Positions 13,311 to 27,770 are shown, counted from the stretch's first letter. The stretch: 64,000 nucleotides of DNA from Camarhynchus parvulus (GCF_901933205.1 NC_044572.1:111054965-111118964); one strand, 5' to 3'. The notes: generated by a model not told the origin, from the sequence alone. Made by a program: numbers and translations.

Positions 13311-14844
13311 CCAACTGTTGCTGTTCTTTTATGCTACATAGAATGAACAAATTCATATCAGTGCTTGCAACCTGCATTCAGAAATACTAGGATAAGATAA
13401 ACTGTGGATACTATTAAAGTTTTTCCCCTATCATTCTGTGAAAAATTCTGAAAGTAAATAGTATATACTGGGTATTATATTGTCTAAATGTTAAGTTTAA
13501 TGAAATGGTAAGTGAAAAGTAAAATTGAAGTTGGCTTATCTATAATATTTAATTGCCTTGAAAAATCAAGAGGTAATGAAATCTGGTATTTTACACCAGG
13601 AGAGACATATAGATCAATTTTAATAGTTTAATTTAACAGTTTAAGTCTGGTTTCTGCTGGAAATATGACATGGCTTCCTTGCTCTGTAGTAATAAGTAAC
13701 ACCAGCTTTTTTACCTCTTAGTGTGATTGATACTGCAGTAATCATACTCCAGTGAGCAACTACTATTATGATATAAGCCACAATTACTCAGTTGCATTTC
13801 ATTATCTGAAGCAATGATTCTGGTGTCTCCTTCTGGGTCAGGTTTTTTTCACATCTTTTCAATTCTTCTTGTTCACAGTCCTTCTAATACATCTTCAGTA
13901 CAGAGGCACATGTTTCTTACTTTCAGATGGGACCATAATAGCTGCTTCAGGCACTGGATTTAATTTGTTTTCAGTGTCCCTAATAGTATGCATGTTGCTG
14001 TTGGTATTTCATTTATGGAGATTCATTGTTATAAAATTCTTTGTAACACATATATCTTCTTTAAAGAGGTACAATAGAAATATTGTCATTAAGGTGACAT
14101 TCAGTTTTAAGAATGGCTGTTAAATATTGAAGGATTAAGTGATGCCATTCATCTGTCAAGTGAAAAAAAGCACAATGCTTTTTAAAAAAGAAAATTTTAA
14201 TTGGAGTAAAATTAATTGCAGTCCTATTGTTGGAACCTCACAGATGTTTGAAGAGTAGGTTTTGTGGTTTTGTCCTTAGGGCTCCCACTATGCTTCCATG
14301 TAATAGGCACAAATCTGGTATTTCTTTCTGATATCCATCCATTACTTCTGTGCTTGTGCTGTTCAATGTATCACTGAATCCCTTTGAGTGAGAAAGAAAA
14401 AGGTTTAATAATATGCAGGTATTTGATCACATTTCAGGTGGCCATTTGTGCTTTGATAGTGCTTTTACGTGTCCTAAATTACTAATAACTCTCAATATAT
14501 TTTCTTTCAAAAGCTCAACACCTTTTAGGAATGATTTGTATTCATCTGCTTCTGTTTTTGAAAGTGCATTTCTGACTTTTACTAGCTATATTTTATTGCC
14601 CCCAAAAGTATTTATCAAATACCTGTATTTATTGGAACTCACCAAAATATGGAAGCTCTCTGCTTATTTTGTACAGCTGGCTAATAAAGGCAGTCAGTAG
14701 GATTTAAAAGGAAGCTTGTTCAGTTCTGCTTTCCAAATGTGACCTCAAGATTATCTCAGGCCTCTCTTCTTCTACTCCTATATAGGATTAAAATGAAACA
14801 TTTTAGTTTCCATATGGATTAAGATGATTCATGAGAACTGTTAA

Positions 14845-15045
14845 ACTGTACTAGAGTAAAGATCCATCTAGTCCTGTCTCTGGTGATAACAAAAGAATAG
14901 TTATATTTCATTTTGTCTTTCCAGCCATCTGCTACTTTAGGACTTCTTCAGACAGCTGATTAGGGACTTCCTGAATAATGTCTACTGTGTCCTCATTGTC
15001 TATAAACTTTACAAATATTTCATCATTTTTTAAAAATTTTTTTGA
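14845..15045 (-). mobile_element. Ancient CR1/L3-like 3' fragment, reverse
   Basis: The stretch AGATCCATCTAGTCCTGTCT, then CTGGTGATAAC, GATTAGGGACTTCCTGA and CTCATTGTCTATAAACTTTA resembles the 'ggtccatctagcccagtatcctgtctc' block of an ancient amniote CR1/L3-type element read from its 3' end. Many substitutions are present, consistent with an insertion that predates the bird radiation. This was recognised by eye only. Confidence 0.5.
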
Positions 15046-17410
15046 TTCGCAAGAGAGATTTTATAACATTGATTATATAAGCTGAAACATATCATCTTGG
15101 TTCTCACTTTTGTTCTCATCTAGGAGCTGTAGTGAGGATGACTCAGCCTACAGGTATCTATAGGAACAGACTGGAAAGCAGAGGTCACGCTCATGCTTAT
15201 GCATTATTCAGTGTTGAATCAAGCCTCTCCTCTATGTAACTGTTCGTACATTCTGGAGTTTTTCCCTTTCTTCCTTCAAGGAACTTGATGCTGAGTTCCT
15301 TCAGGCTGAGTGTATTTGCAATCCACTGTGTCTAGTCTTGACAAAAGTCCAACTAGGACATGAAAATGCTAGGAATTATGGAAGTAATCCTAATCTTTTA
15401 TCCTTTGAACCATTCAGCTGGTTAAATATGATCAACACATGACAGAGGATGGTGCCATCACTGGTAGGTCAAGAGGCAGATGTGAATTAAATACTTCCTG
15501 TACTCCCATATTTTCCAGAACATACTGACTGATCATTTTGCATAACTTAGCTTATACGGATTTTTAGTGTGAATTCTAAAATCTACTGCAGCTTGCAAAA
15601 CCAGCAGCAAGAATTGCTATATTTGTTCCACAGGCAATTATACATGTATTTGAATGCATTCACCAATATACAATGTATTTTGTGGGGGCTGTTTCATGCT
15701 TCTTTCAAATCTTCTTTGATTTTTTCAAAGCACATAAACTCTTGGACAACAAAATTTCACAATCTTACCGTAACTTACCTATCCCACTGAGTAAATAAAA
15801 ACCTAGCAAGGACAGAAAGTAAGACTAGCCAACTAGCAATTTGAAGTGTTGTATGTACTCTTTCTTATTCGTTAACATAAGATTATCACAGCATGGACTC
15901 ATGTTTTCTTCCAAATTTTAATGATCTGGCTTCCTCTTTGAAATCACTTAACATCCCAATAGCACAAACTGTATTGTTGCTTGTCTTCATCTCTATGCAT
16001 GAGATGAAGAATTATGTAATGAATTTATGTTCTTCTCAAGCTATTCTATTTTAGTAGCCTGTTAGTGAATGTGAGTCAGCAGTTGTGCAGTGCAAACAAT
16101 TGATAGAGAAGGTTAGAGAGTCTAAACTGTTTGGGGAAATTGATAAAAATGGCTAGCATTAATTAAAATAATAAAAGGTTCTTTTAAATTGGAAAATGAC
16201 TGTGACCTGCAAAATTATATGATATCTACAGACTGCAAGAAAAGGAGAGATCAAATAATATGTGAAAGTGTGGGGAGTATCTTATTTACTGCCTAAGTCA
16301 GAAAAAGGCTGAGCAGGCACTGGTGCCCACTCGTTTCATATGTTGCCTTGGCTGTTCCCCTAGGTACTCCAATGGAATGGTCTCTGTCAGGATCTCTGTC
16401 CTAACTAACACGTACTCTCTTATTCTTTCTTCTGGAGGACCGGATGTATTACCCGAATCTTAATTGTCTATTAATCGTCTTTCCCATTATCCCTTTAGAA
16501 GTTTAAGTCTAATTTACAGTATAGTTTATAATGAAATAGGATCGAAGGAGCTGTGGTACACATAGAGTTTTCAAACATCTGATTGCTTCTATTTAAAATT
16601 TTAAGGGTTGGAGAAACCTGAAATCTCTTGATCTTACTACTTTAAGAGTATTTGGTTCTTATTGAAAGATACATTTCCTCATCATCTCATGGGGATCCTG
16701 TGATTAAATTGGAACAGCAAATTTCATTAATATAAATAGGTAAGAAAGGAAAAAAAAACCTCTAATAAATAGTAGTTTTCAAACTGCATTTTAAAATCCT
16801 CATATGGAAACTGAAAATAAATATTTCTGCTGTGCTATTGGCCCCAAGAAGGTCTGAAATGGTATCTCTCAGAGGAGTGAACAATTCAGTTCAGCTTTAA
16901 CTGAATGTGAAAATTTAAAACCCAGCTTTTATGAGCTTAATCAGCTGCATTTCAGCAGAGGGCAACAATAATAGGCTACAATTAATGGGAAAAGATAATA
17001 GTATGGAACAGTATTCTTCTGTATTACTGCTTCTCTGGCACAAAGACTTTTAAATAATAAAAATTAAAAAGCCCAAACATTTGCAATCATTGTGCACACC
17101 TGAAGCCAAGCCTTGCTCATTTGTGTTCCTGCTGAGAAGTGCTGTGTTCATGTTCTTGTTTGTTTCCTCTGCAGAGCAGGCACAGCCATCACTGTGAAAA
17201 TATCCATCTGTAGTTGTAACATCTAGTGCACAAAAATGACTGAATTTGGCCATGGGACATTTTTCATTATGTTCCACTTCATATCATCTCCTTGCCCAGT
17301 ATTTTTCTTGTCCAAACATACTGTGAGATGAATTTTTGGAACATATCTAGTAAAATATAGTTGTACCATTAACAATCAGTTCTATTTTGAACCAATCTTC
17401 TTTGATAGCT

Positions 17411-17563
17411 TTTTCCCATCGCTGAAAGTTTTCAAAGCCAGAGCTCTAGGTGGAGCTCTGAACAATCTGGTCTAGTGAAGGTGTCCCTGACTATGGTAGA
17501 GGGTTGGAACTAGATGATCTTTAATGTTCGCTCCAATCTAAACCGTTCTATATGTTTCTATGA
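17411..17563 (+). mobile_element. CR1 LINE 3' tail, forward
   Basis: The segment reads AAGTTTTCAAAGCCAGAGC, AACAATCTGGTCTAGTGAAG, GTGTCCCTGACTATGG, GGGTTGGAACTAGATGATCT and finally TTCTATATGTTTCTATGAT. This is the typical CR1 3' UTR followed by the ATTCTATGAT-like terminus. The element is truncated at its 5' end to about 150 bp, as expected for CR1, and sits sense to SNTG1. Confidence 0.92.
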
Positions 17564-20381
17564 TACCATTATTGGTCTTGTATTATCACCGCTTATCTCC
17601 TTCCTTGTCAGATGCAAGATACTGCAGAGACCTTATTTCTGGCTCCTTCCTCCTTCCACCTTGAACTGATCATTAATTCCCAAATTACTTTCTCTATGGT
17701 GTTCTTAGATTTTTTTTTCTCCTAATTTGCATTCATGGAAATTGAATCAGAATAGAACATCATCCCTCAGCACCTGTTTTTCTGTGCTTGAAGCAGAAGC
17801 AGATAGTTCTTGCCAACTTCAAATCAGTCTACATTGTCTTTACCTTCAGAAAAGAGTCTGTTTTCTAGCTTCTTCTTCTGTCTCCTTTTGTGCCATTCTG
17901 ATTTTTAATTGCTCTGCAGAAACACATCTTTCTAAAGAATATTCTCAGAACACCTCTGTTTTTTTAGTATAGTATCTGCTGGTGTGTTTTATTTAGAAAT
18001 ATTACATTCATGTGTATTTGCAGTGTATTGTACTGGTGAAAACAAATTTTATTTAATTGCATCAGTTACATAGTTCTATGTGCTATGATTGTGCTTAATA
18101 ACACATAGTATTACAATGAGTTCAGTACAGTTATGGAAGACTGAAGCAACATTTCTCTTTTTCTCTTTTAGATAACCAGTAAAGTAATTGAAGATTTTTT
18201 TTCTCTTTTTTTCATTTCTGGGAAATGTTTACTTTTAGGTTTTAATTACCAAATAATTTAGGTCTGGAAATTAAATTTTACTCAATATACCTTGTAGCAC
18301 GCTGGGAAGAACATGTGTGTGCTGCCTTATTCCTGAACTTTTTTATTCTGTAATGTTCAATGTTGATGCACATGAATGATAAACATTTAGGTGTTCCTAA
18401 AATTAATCATACTTAACAATTTTTAGTTTCAGGTAGATTTGAACAACTATAATACAGTTTTGAAGTTTTTATAAAGGACATAAAAATAGTGCATTTCAAG
18501 AAATCACCTTATTACCTGAAAGATAAACATAGTTGTTTTAGTTAATCAAAATAACAGCAGTTAAAAGAACCATGTAATGTAGGTGCTTAGATTGTATTTT
18601 AGAAAATGAGCTTGAAATTTTTGAATGAGAAAATGATGTTTCACACATTTTAGAAGAACATTAACAGCACAAAATGCACCTAATGTACTTTGTTAAAAAA
18701 ATGCAGTCTCTATGTTTGAAGTAAATAAAAACACTCCTAAATTATTCAATATATAACTATAACTTGCCACTAAGTAAATATTTACAGTATTTTGTTTAGA
18801 AAAGTAAAATTTCTTTTCCTTAACATTGTACTTGCAAGACTTAAAATACAGGCTATTAGCTTTAGTCTTTACTTAGATTAAAATACATGGTTTTCACAAG
18901 GACCCACTAACACAAACAGGAATTTATCATGCTGGAGTAATTAATATTTGGTTTAGGAATAAATCCCAGAAGTCTTCAAGTATTTTTTAGATCAAAAAAT
19001 GTGGGTTTTATCTGCTTTTTATTTTAAAAAATCACATTAGATAGTTGGTATCTTGTATGGATTAATTTTATACTATTTCTTTGTCCTTTGAATGTCCTTG
19101 TTCCTCTAATGCTTTTCCTTAACTGGCATTGAAGAAAAAAGGAAGGGTAGAAATGTTCTTCTGACACTTTTGATGGAGGATACATTTGAAAACCAACTGA
19201 AATTGCATGCCAGCATGTTCTTGACAGTGGGAATTATCCTTTGATAGCAAAATTGTGGGATGTCAGTGACACTTGCTCAGTATTTGCATGAAGAATTCAA
19301 AGAGCTTGTGACTGCAGCCTGGTTCTGAAATCTGCAAAACACATTGCCATTCACATCTCTGCATGTAGTTGTTTAGGGACAATATTGTAAACACCAGAGG
19401 AAATTCAGTGGTGATTCTTCTTTTCTTCTAAAAAGATGTTGCAGGTTGGTTAAAGCAGTTTTATGTTATATTGTGGTTTCAGGGCTTTCCAGATCATCCA
19501 GTTACATTCCATATAGAGACCTAGTTGACAATGCCTTTAATTTAAATATGTTTTTATTCTAGGTATTACGTATCTGTCATGATTTACTAGGTTTTAGATT
19601 TACTAGGTTGTCAAAAGCTTTCAGAGCTTATGCTTAAAAAACATTTTTCTTCTAGCGATGGTAGGGATGGGTATGTTCTACACATAACTCTCTTTGTATT
19701 GGACACTTGTGTCAGAAAGCTGGCAATGTTTGTTCAGATGGAGTCTATGAACTGCAGGGCTAAACAGAATCTCATCAGGAATTAAGTGTCTCGGCCTCAG
19801 CCTGGTTTTCTCGTTACTTTTCACCAAGGGATATTATTGAATGTTTTAAGAAAAAATTACACGAACAATTATCAGAACTGATTTTGCCTACTTGATTTTG
19901 CACCTAGGATAGAAGGGTAGAATAAATGATGTTTCCAAAGCTGTTCCAACCCGAAATTTCATCATTCCTTAAGGAAAGCAACTTGCTTAGAGATTGATGA
20001 CTTTGGTGGTTGGCGGTAATTTGCTCTGAAATAACTTTATTTAGAGTTAAATATTCTAGTTTATTTTATATCTTCTAATAAGAAGAAAAAAAAAAGAAAA
20101 TTGCGTTGTGTTTCAGAATTTAGAAATAATTTTGTGTGTATGCACCTCTTCTGGGTTCTAAACAGCAAAATGAACCACAGTAACTACAGAAATATCCCAT
20201 TGTTCAAATGAGCTTGCCAAAGGTTTCAGTTCCTTTACTGCAGAAGATTTTATTTTCTTTTTTGCAAACATAATTTGGAAGGAAGAGTCTAATATATGTG
20301 TCTAAATTCCAGTTGGTTATTTTGTTTTGTTTTTCATCCTAGCAACTGAGTATTAATCTATTTCTTTATTCATTTTTGTAG

Positions 20382-20420
20382 ATTAAAAAAATCAACAGGA
20401 ATTTTCCCGTAAACCAGCAG
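20382..20420 (+). CDS. SNTG1: SNTG1 internal micro-exon (13 codons, linker before PH2)
   Basis: This 39-bp coding exon of gamma-1-syntrophin, a cytoplasmic adaptor of the dystrophin/dystrobrevin complex in neurons, reads IKKINRNFPVNQQ in phase 0. It matches human SNTG1 as I recall it, residue for residue (about residues 271-283), just before the PH2 domain. It is preceded by a T-rich tract ending in TTTTTGTAG and followed by the donor GTAAGA. The next exon continues the protein without a gap. The preceding exon (end of the PH1 half, ending near NLTKHN in human) is not visible in the 20 kb upstream, so it lies outside the window. SNTG2 differs here (KKMNNNVPVNQQ as recalled), which favours SNTG1. 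The exon is too short to stand alone; confidence comes from exact residue match, splice sites and continuity with the three larger exons. Confidence 0.95.
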
Positions 20421-21754
20421 GTAAGAATAAGAACATTTGGGCTTTTTTATTTAATAATTCTAATTCTCACTTTAACTATCTTTAATTTGTGTGGTAGCTG
20501 CTTGTTATTCTACCTGAAGAATTCTCAGTAGATCTTTTGAGAGTACCTTGGTGTTTTTACTTTCTCAACTCAAAGGGAATTGGAGTGTTTCACCAAAGTA
20601 AGAACATATCTAATCTTTTCAAATTAACCTATTTGATGCCAGTATATATACTTTTCTTCAGATTGTGTCTTACCAATTTTACTATAAAAGAGGAATATTA
20701 TCATTACCCTTCACAGAATTAACCAGAATAAATCAATGTTCCAAAATTCTGAAAATGTATGGTCTTTTTTTTTTTTGGCCTATTGACAAATTCAGTCATA
20801 AAAAATTAATGTCTGCACAACTGTTTAAACAAAATATGAATAAAAATTACCAAGGTAAAATTCAGTACACTGTACAGTTAAGTATGTATATATTGTGTAT
20901 GACAACTATTGATTATATAATGATAATTTCCACACAAAGAAACATGTTAAGGGAAACAGAGCAACCTGATTTATAAGAAGGAAAAAACTGCTTCCTCATA
21001 CAAGGAGAGAAATATGTACAGGACTGAGCTGTAAAATTGCCTTCAAGAGGAGAGATTTGAGGAAGAAAAGTACTTTCACCTACCTTACACCAAGTCTTCA
21101 GTTAGCCAACATATTTCTCAGTTCCCTTTCTCTGGTCCAACTTTATTTATATGGAATTGCGCTGAGTGTAACTCTTAAAGAAGGGAGATACTTCTATTTT
21201 GTTTTCTGTTTTCTTCATGAGAAGATGCACAAATGTAAAAAATTAATGAAAATAATATAATACTACTAATATTAACAATAATAACAACTATATGGGTAAG
21301 TATAAATGAAGCTACAATAGATTAAGTTAGCATTTACATTTGGGAATTTTCATAATAATTTATATACCATCAGATGCAGCGAGTGCAAAGATGTGCTCCT
21401 ATCTCAAAAGAAGGAAGAAGATACTGCCTAATGAACAAAAAGCAGTTACTTGGTTCCATTTTCACTGTTATGGTTCACCCTGAACTTACCTCTTTGCTTT
21501 CATTACTGTAAAAAATAAAGACAAAAATACATAAACAACAGTTAAAATGTTCCACCACGCTAACATATAATTTAGGTATCTCTGCTGTTTTGGAGCCCTG
21601 GGCACATGGGGTCAACAAGGCGTTTTATTCTTTATTAGAACTCCTGTGGAAAGCAAAAATATCTTTCCTGGCTTGAATAGCTTTTTGGCCATGATCTTTG
21701 TCAGGACAGCCTGCAATTATAATGCATTCATCCCTCATCAACACTGATCATTAT

Positions 21755-21795
21755 ACTCCAAAGGAATTACTGTGAATTACTCCAAAGGAATCACT
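21755..21795. repeat. 24-bp-spaced direct repeat
   Basis: ACTCCAAAGGAATTACT at 21755 is repeated at 21779 as ACTCCAAAGGAATCACT, one base different. The intervening bases do not form a third copy. Confidence 0.8.
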
Positions 21796-24700
21796 TCAAG
21801 AAACTCAGTCAAAAGGTCAAACTGGAAAGAGAGTCTGATTTGATTAGCAGTGAGACTGGTAGGGTCTTGTTGCCTGTCAAATACTGGAGAAGAAAAATAG
21901 TTTACTTATTTGTGGATTTCTGAAATTTTAGGGAACACTGAATTCAAAACCAGATTTCCTTTTTGACTTACCTTACGTAGAGAGGGTTGTAGCTTTTTAT
22001 CATAAAAGAAGTTAGGGAAAATCACCTAATTTAAATGAAATAGTTAAATAATATTTTTTAAGTAGAGTCAGATGTAAGGTTACATCAGCTACACAGATGT
22101 AAGGTTAATTTCTGTCTTCATGTGCAGCAAGTATCAACATGGTATGCAGAGAAGAAACAGGACTCTACTTGTTATATCAAGACAAAATTTATCTAAAAAT
22201 TAAAATACCATCTCAAATAGTCTTGTTGTCTTGATTTTTTAAAATAAAATAAATTTTTGTCTAAGAGGTTAAACAGCTAATTTTAACTTCTTTCTGCAAG
22301 GACATCATGAACTTGAAAGCTCTCTTCATCCTGTTATACTTTTTTTTTAAAGAAATGTGTATATATTTAATTTCACTTAACAAATACCCACAGGTTTTTT
22401 TTAATGAACACTGTCAGGGTAATTGAAGGTTATTTTCACTTAGAATTTTTATACATATATATGTGGATTTTAATTAGTAAAGTAAAAAGGGAAGACAATT
22501 GTCAAACTAGAGTCAAGGAAACAACCCGTAGGATTCCTTAATGAAAATATTCTTCATATGGAGAAGACAATAGGAGCACAGACAGACCCATTAGCATTAC
22601 ACTGAGGAAACAAATGTGCCTGAAAAGGTGTGTAAGATGCTGTAACTCCAGCAGTGTTATCCAAACATCTCAATGTTGCAGCAAGTTAAAAAGATAAAAT
22701 AAAAAGTAATTAGAAAAAACTTGTTGACTGTACATAATGTGGCAGCTTTCCTTTAATGCAGTAATTGTGAAAGTAGGTTTGCCTGGAAAATTGTTAGAAA
22801 GATAAGATATATTAATTAAAATTTAAGGATCAAAGGTGATGGGTATCAATAAGAAGGTGGTAATTATTTGGACAGCATGAAGCAATAAGAAGTTCTCAGA
22901 ATGGTGGTAGTACATTAATAGTGGTGGAAAGATGATGAAAAAATTGCTGGAAGAGGACCCCACAGACAAAAAAAAAACTGAAGAAGATTGTGGGACAAAA
23001 GGGAAATAAAGCTCCCCCTCTCTGAGTTGACAGTGATGAAAAGAACACTTGAAATAGTCAAAAATAGAAAATTAGTTGTCTTTTCTATATTGGAACTGCA
23101 TGCATTGGATGTAAATAGTAACACTTAAGAGTATAATAGCAAGTAGTTGAGAAAAAAAAATTTTAGACTCAAAATATACCGAATATTTCAAATATGCACG
23201 AAGAAATATGATGTTGTCAACAAAATTTCCATAAATTCAGAGAAAAAAATATATAGATCTCATAGCAGAGAGGCAGAAAGACTGAAAGACTGGAATATTT
23301 CAAGGTTCCAGCCAGAGGCTTCTCTAGTTGATCAGCTGAGAGTGGAAACACGGGCATGTTTCCTTTTCTTGGAGCTCCTGACCTCTGTTGAGCTGTTACA
23401 CTGATTACAGCAAATGTCAGCTCCTGCAAGAGCCAACATTAGGCAGGTGAGTTTTGAAAGGCAACATCAACTCCCTGCTAGATCTTTCCAAATGATGGGT
23501 AGTAAACTGGTGGTGTAATGACAACAAGCACTGCCCATTCCTTTTCAATTCCCAGTCTTTTCATTGTCCACCATGAATTTGCAAATGTGCTGATCTCGGC
23601 TGAAAATCTACTTGAGAGCATCTAGAGAAATGAAAACTAGTCAGTCCTTATAAAGCCTTCTGATCCTTTTCAGTGTGAGAAACCAAATGTCAGCTAGTAG
23701 AGATTTTACTACACATTATAACTCTCATTTTCTATTTGGGATTCATTGGGATTTGGCTTTTACTGGTTGCCATGCCAGGAGGATGAATTGGCAACATCTG
23801 GCTTAGGTACACAGTGGAATTCAAGGTTTAGATATAAATCTTAATCTGGCCTGCCGTTCACCTTTTCCTGTCCCTACATGAACAAATAAATAAAATGTTC
23901 ATAAGCTGCAGCTGGGAAAGTGAAAACTTTCTGGATCTCATTTCACTCCACAAGGCAGTGGTACAAAGCAGATATCACATGTGGCAAATTCGGTGAGTAG
24001 ATTTTTCATTTCAATGACTATTGTCACGTTCACATACAAGTTCACAAATGTAATAAATAGACGCTTCTCTACTACATGGGCAACAGTCAAATCTCAAGGC
24101 TTCACATGAAACAGATAAAAGCATCATGGCAGAGGAGTGTATTTAAAACTTTCTTTTCCTATGTTGTATGTCTCATCTCTGTTAGGATGAATATAAAGGG
24201 TATGAACCTCCACCTTTCATATGCTGAATTCACCAAAAAAGAGTGTAATGGGGAAGAATGCTATAATCCTTTTTTTTTTTTAGCACTATTTCTTTTCTTT
24301 CTCAAGTAGCATGAGACCTTTTGAAATATTTCTATCTACAGAAGATAGGGAATTTTTGTTAAATAGTTTTAGCTTTTAAGGATAATGTGTCCTTGTAGAA
24401 TATTCCTGCTTTATGGGAAAAGAACTGGTAGCTGGTCTATTCAAAGTGGACAGTTAATAATGAGAATCATGTGAGAATGAGAAAGAATGTTTAACTGTGT
24501 TTAACTCAGTTTTAAAACAAGATCATGGCATAATGAACTAATGCCACACTAAGGCCAGAAACTGGGGTATCATTGTGTATGTCAGATTCCACAGTCAAGA
24601 ACCTTGTTTTGCAGATAATATTTTACATTCTTGATGGCCAAGAATGGGGTGATGGGATGCATCTGATGTCATTCAAAAATATACATGGTTATATCCATTT

Positions 24701-25740
24701 CCTTTTACTTATATAATGTAATAAAAACAGCTATACACATCTGTACCAGATCAGCTGTGTTGTATCACCTCATATTCTTCTTCAATAGGGGGTTTGTTGT
24801 CCAGTTTTATTAAAGTTCTACAGCAAGAACAATTTCATTTAAAATCAATCCTAAAAGTTGACTTGGTGAGTTTATTTAATAAAATCTAACTTATATTTAC
24901 TATATAAAGGTGAGTACACAAAAATGTCATGGTGACTGTCTTGCCTGTCAATCAAGCCAGTGTTCTTTGCTTAGAGACACAACACATAAAGATGTGTTGC
25001 ATCTCTATTGCATCTGAAAAGGTGAATTCCATTGCTCAGGTGAATTGGTAGGACTGATGGGACAACATATATTCTACTGATAAACACCTGTATGAAATAA
25101 AACACATACCTTTCTCTTTTTTGTTACTAATTGCAGAGTAATAGGCTCCATTGCTGTTGTATTGGTATTTTTAAAATGCAGTGATTAAGCAGAAAGTTTT
25201 GAAATATGACATGTCCTCAAAAGAAAACAAGTCTGTTATAGAAGTACATTAAGAGCGGTGCCTTTTTTCCCTTCTCCTTACTGTATCCTTTTTTCTGTTT
25301 TTTTTTTTTCCTTCCTAATTTTGCATGTCTGTTGAATTAATTATTTTCCAATATTCTGTTCTGTGGTACCTCAGAGTAGCCATCTTGCAGTTCTTGACTG
25401 ACAGTTACTGAACTTTCAGATGAAATGATACATCTGCTCTGTCACCATCTGTTGTCACAGTAAGGATTTGATCAGGTTTATTTTGAAGGAAAATCTCTGG
25501 AATGAAGCTTCTATTGTTAAATGATTATAGAAACACACAGGGGAAGTTGAGTTCTTGCTGTTAAATTAAGCAGAAGTGCACAATAGGGTGTAAATTGTGT
25601 TGGGCTAATTCCCTGCCATTGTCAGTCATCTATGGCACTCAGCATGGATTATTGCTGCATAACATATACCCTTGAAAGGCTTATGTTCCTTATTGATACT
25701 TAATTGAGCTTTCTGTAGAATAAACTGAAAATCTCAATCT

Positions 25741-25760
25741 GTATATATATATATCTATAT
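25741..25760. repeat. (TA)n-rich microsatellite
   Basis: A short TA-dinucleotide run interrupted by one C. Confidence 0.85.
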
Positions 25761-26730
25761 CAAAAAGTTTCTGTGCTTGACATGAAATATTTTTCTCTGA
25801 GCAGTTTCTGTAATTGTTTTAGACGCTTCTGAGGCAGCCTTTGTTATAAAAACTTTGCTTCCTGTGGCCAATAAAAGATTTTTCTTCCTTTTACATTATA
25901 GTCTAGAATAGCTTCTGAACTTCAGGGCATAAAAAATTTTAGAAGGGCAATACACATGGTAGGTTGTTAAAGACTTTAGACTGAGGAAACCATGTTGACT
26001 TCTGAGAGGAAGGTCAGACAGCTTCCTGAAGCTAGCTGATTACCTGATGAGCTAGATAAAATTCATGTTGTGAGTCACTTGATGCAGTTATTGGATAGCA
26101 ATGCTTCTGTCCTAAGGCTGCATACCTTATAGCTCATGAGAGGATGAAAGTAATTGGGACACCTGCTGGAAATTTAGATGATACAAAAGAGTGATTAGAT
26201 CAAGTTCTTATTTAAATCTCAAAATATAAGTCTCAAGCTGTGCATCAAATACTTTCTGCATGTCCAGCAAATTCAATTTTGCCTCAAGTAGAATTTCATC
26301 CTCATTTACATATTTTTCTCATTTATTTTCTTGTATTTTTTTCTAGTACTAACTCATTAGTGTTACAAGTATTAGCTTTTTTTTTCCCCCCACCTGCAAT
26401 CTTAATATCTCTCCCTGAAAATTCCTTTCAGTAAGAATAGTTTTTCCTGACCAAATTCAATGACCACACCTGTGTTGGCTGTGTGTTCATACTTTAGTCA
26501 ATACAGGGGTGAATGTACTGTATCTCCACTAAAGGTTTAAATAGGACAGTTGAATGAGGGGGTTCTAAATGCCTCGCTCCATTGTAGACCTTTCAAACTG
26601 AGTGAAATAAACAGACGTCCCACAGTTACACAATAAATTTATAAGGAGATAAAAAATTGTTACTTAATTTTGGGTTTGAGAAGAAGAGTTACTAGTTATT
26701 GTGCATTGGTGCTTGAAACAAATAAGCAGA

Positions 26731-26751
26731 TAAATAAATAAATAAATAAAT
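26731..26751. repeat. (TAAA)n microsatellite
   Basis: About five uninterrupted TAAA units. Confidence 0.9.
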
Positions 26752-27770
26752 GTGTATTGAAAATTATATATTTATGCCTATTTTTGGACAGTAGCCATGG
26801 CTTAAATGTATTTAACTGTGAAGTGGACAGCCTGATCTACTACTTCTGAGATTAAGGTACTCTTACCAGATCCTTCACCTTCTATTTACACACTTGGGTG
26901 TGAATTCTGATCCCAGAGGTCTTGTGTGTCTTTCTGTATAGTGCCATAGCTTCAAAAGGAGTCATGTACCTCAACTGTTTGGTCAGTGGTTAGGCTAGAA
27001 GATGAAGGACACAGGTCTGACAGACTGACTTTGTGAGTGCTGTAATTTCTAGGTTACAATAATAGGAGCTTTCCCTTTAGCTGCTACCTTTTGCAACAGG
27101 ATGATCTTAACGTCCTAATAAAACTCGATCCTGTCTGAATGCATCCCAAGGTGTTCTGAATCAGAATGCCATAGCAGATGTAGTCAAAGGAATAATTGCT
27201 TCCTGTTTTGTCATAACATGAACAAATACTTATTCTCCCCAGAAGCTTAATTCTGTATCTCTGGTGAGGTCAGAGAGTGAGAAACCACTGAGTTTAAATA
27301 ACAATCAAAAGCATTGCTTTTATTGCATCATTTTACCCCATCTTCTATTTATTTGCATGACATGAGTAAATCCTACTTTAAACGTATTTGGATTTGATAC
27401 ATTGCCATTTACCCAAGAAATGGGATATGTAACATAATGGGACAGTGGAAGGGATGCCTGCAATTTAAAGGACAGATTTTCTGTAGGATTTGGATAGTTA
27501 TGATATCTAAGACTGGAAATAAGTAGCAAACATTAAACCAAGAAAGGGTCTTTATTCTACGAGAATGAACGTTTCCATCTTTTTCATGTATGTTTTGGTC
27601 GGGTGGGATAGTTACTATTTCAAACAGGCCAACAAAGCAGTGGGACAGGAAGCAACTTTCAGCATTCTTGATTAGAAATAGATGCCTTAATGACGCATAT
27701 GTCCTGCAGAACTTCCTGAAAAATGGTAACAAAGAGAGAAAATAAGGAAAAGCGGGAAAGAGAGTCACCA

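Larger units (their letters stand above)
1..20381 (+). other. SNTG1: SNTG1 intron, 3' part (at least 20.4 kb)
   Basis: This is the non-coding sequence upstream of the first visible SNTG1 exon. I looked for the preceding SNTG1 exon (human WEKRWCDLRL or AFQVIAVDGV segments) and for other gene signatures, and saw none. Stretch by stretch: 1-6800 is AT-rich unique sequence with no recognisable gene, apart from a GC-richer patch at 4860-5230. 6900-7560 is a possible conserved non-coding element. 7560-9600 has nothing recognisable. 9617-10067 is CR1. 10070-12290 has nothing recognisable. 12300-13310 is a decayed LINE-like region. 13310-14840 has nothing recognisable. 14845-15045 is an ancient CR1/L3-like fragment. 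15050-17400 has nothing recognisable. 17411-17563 is a CR1 tail. 17570-20350 is AT-rich with nothing recognisable, ending in the pyrimidine tract of the acceptor. Open frames here are 60-103 codons, scattered on both strands and without conserved motifs. Confidence 0.85.
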
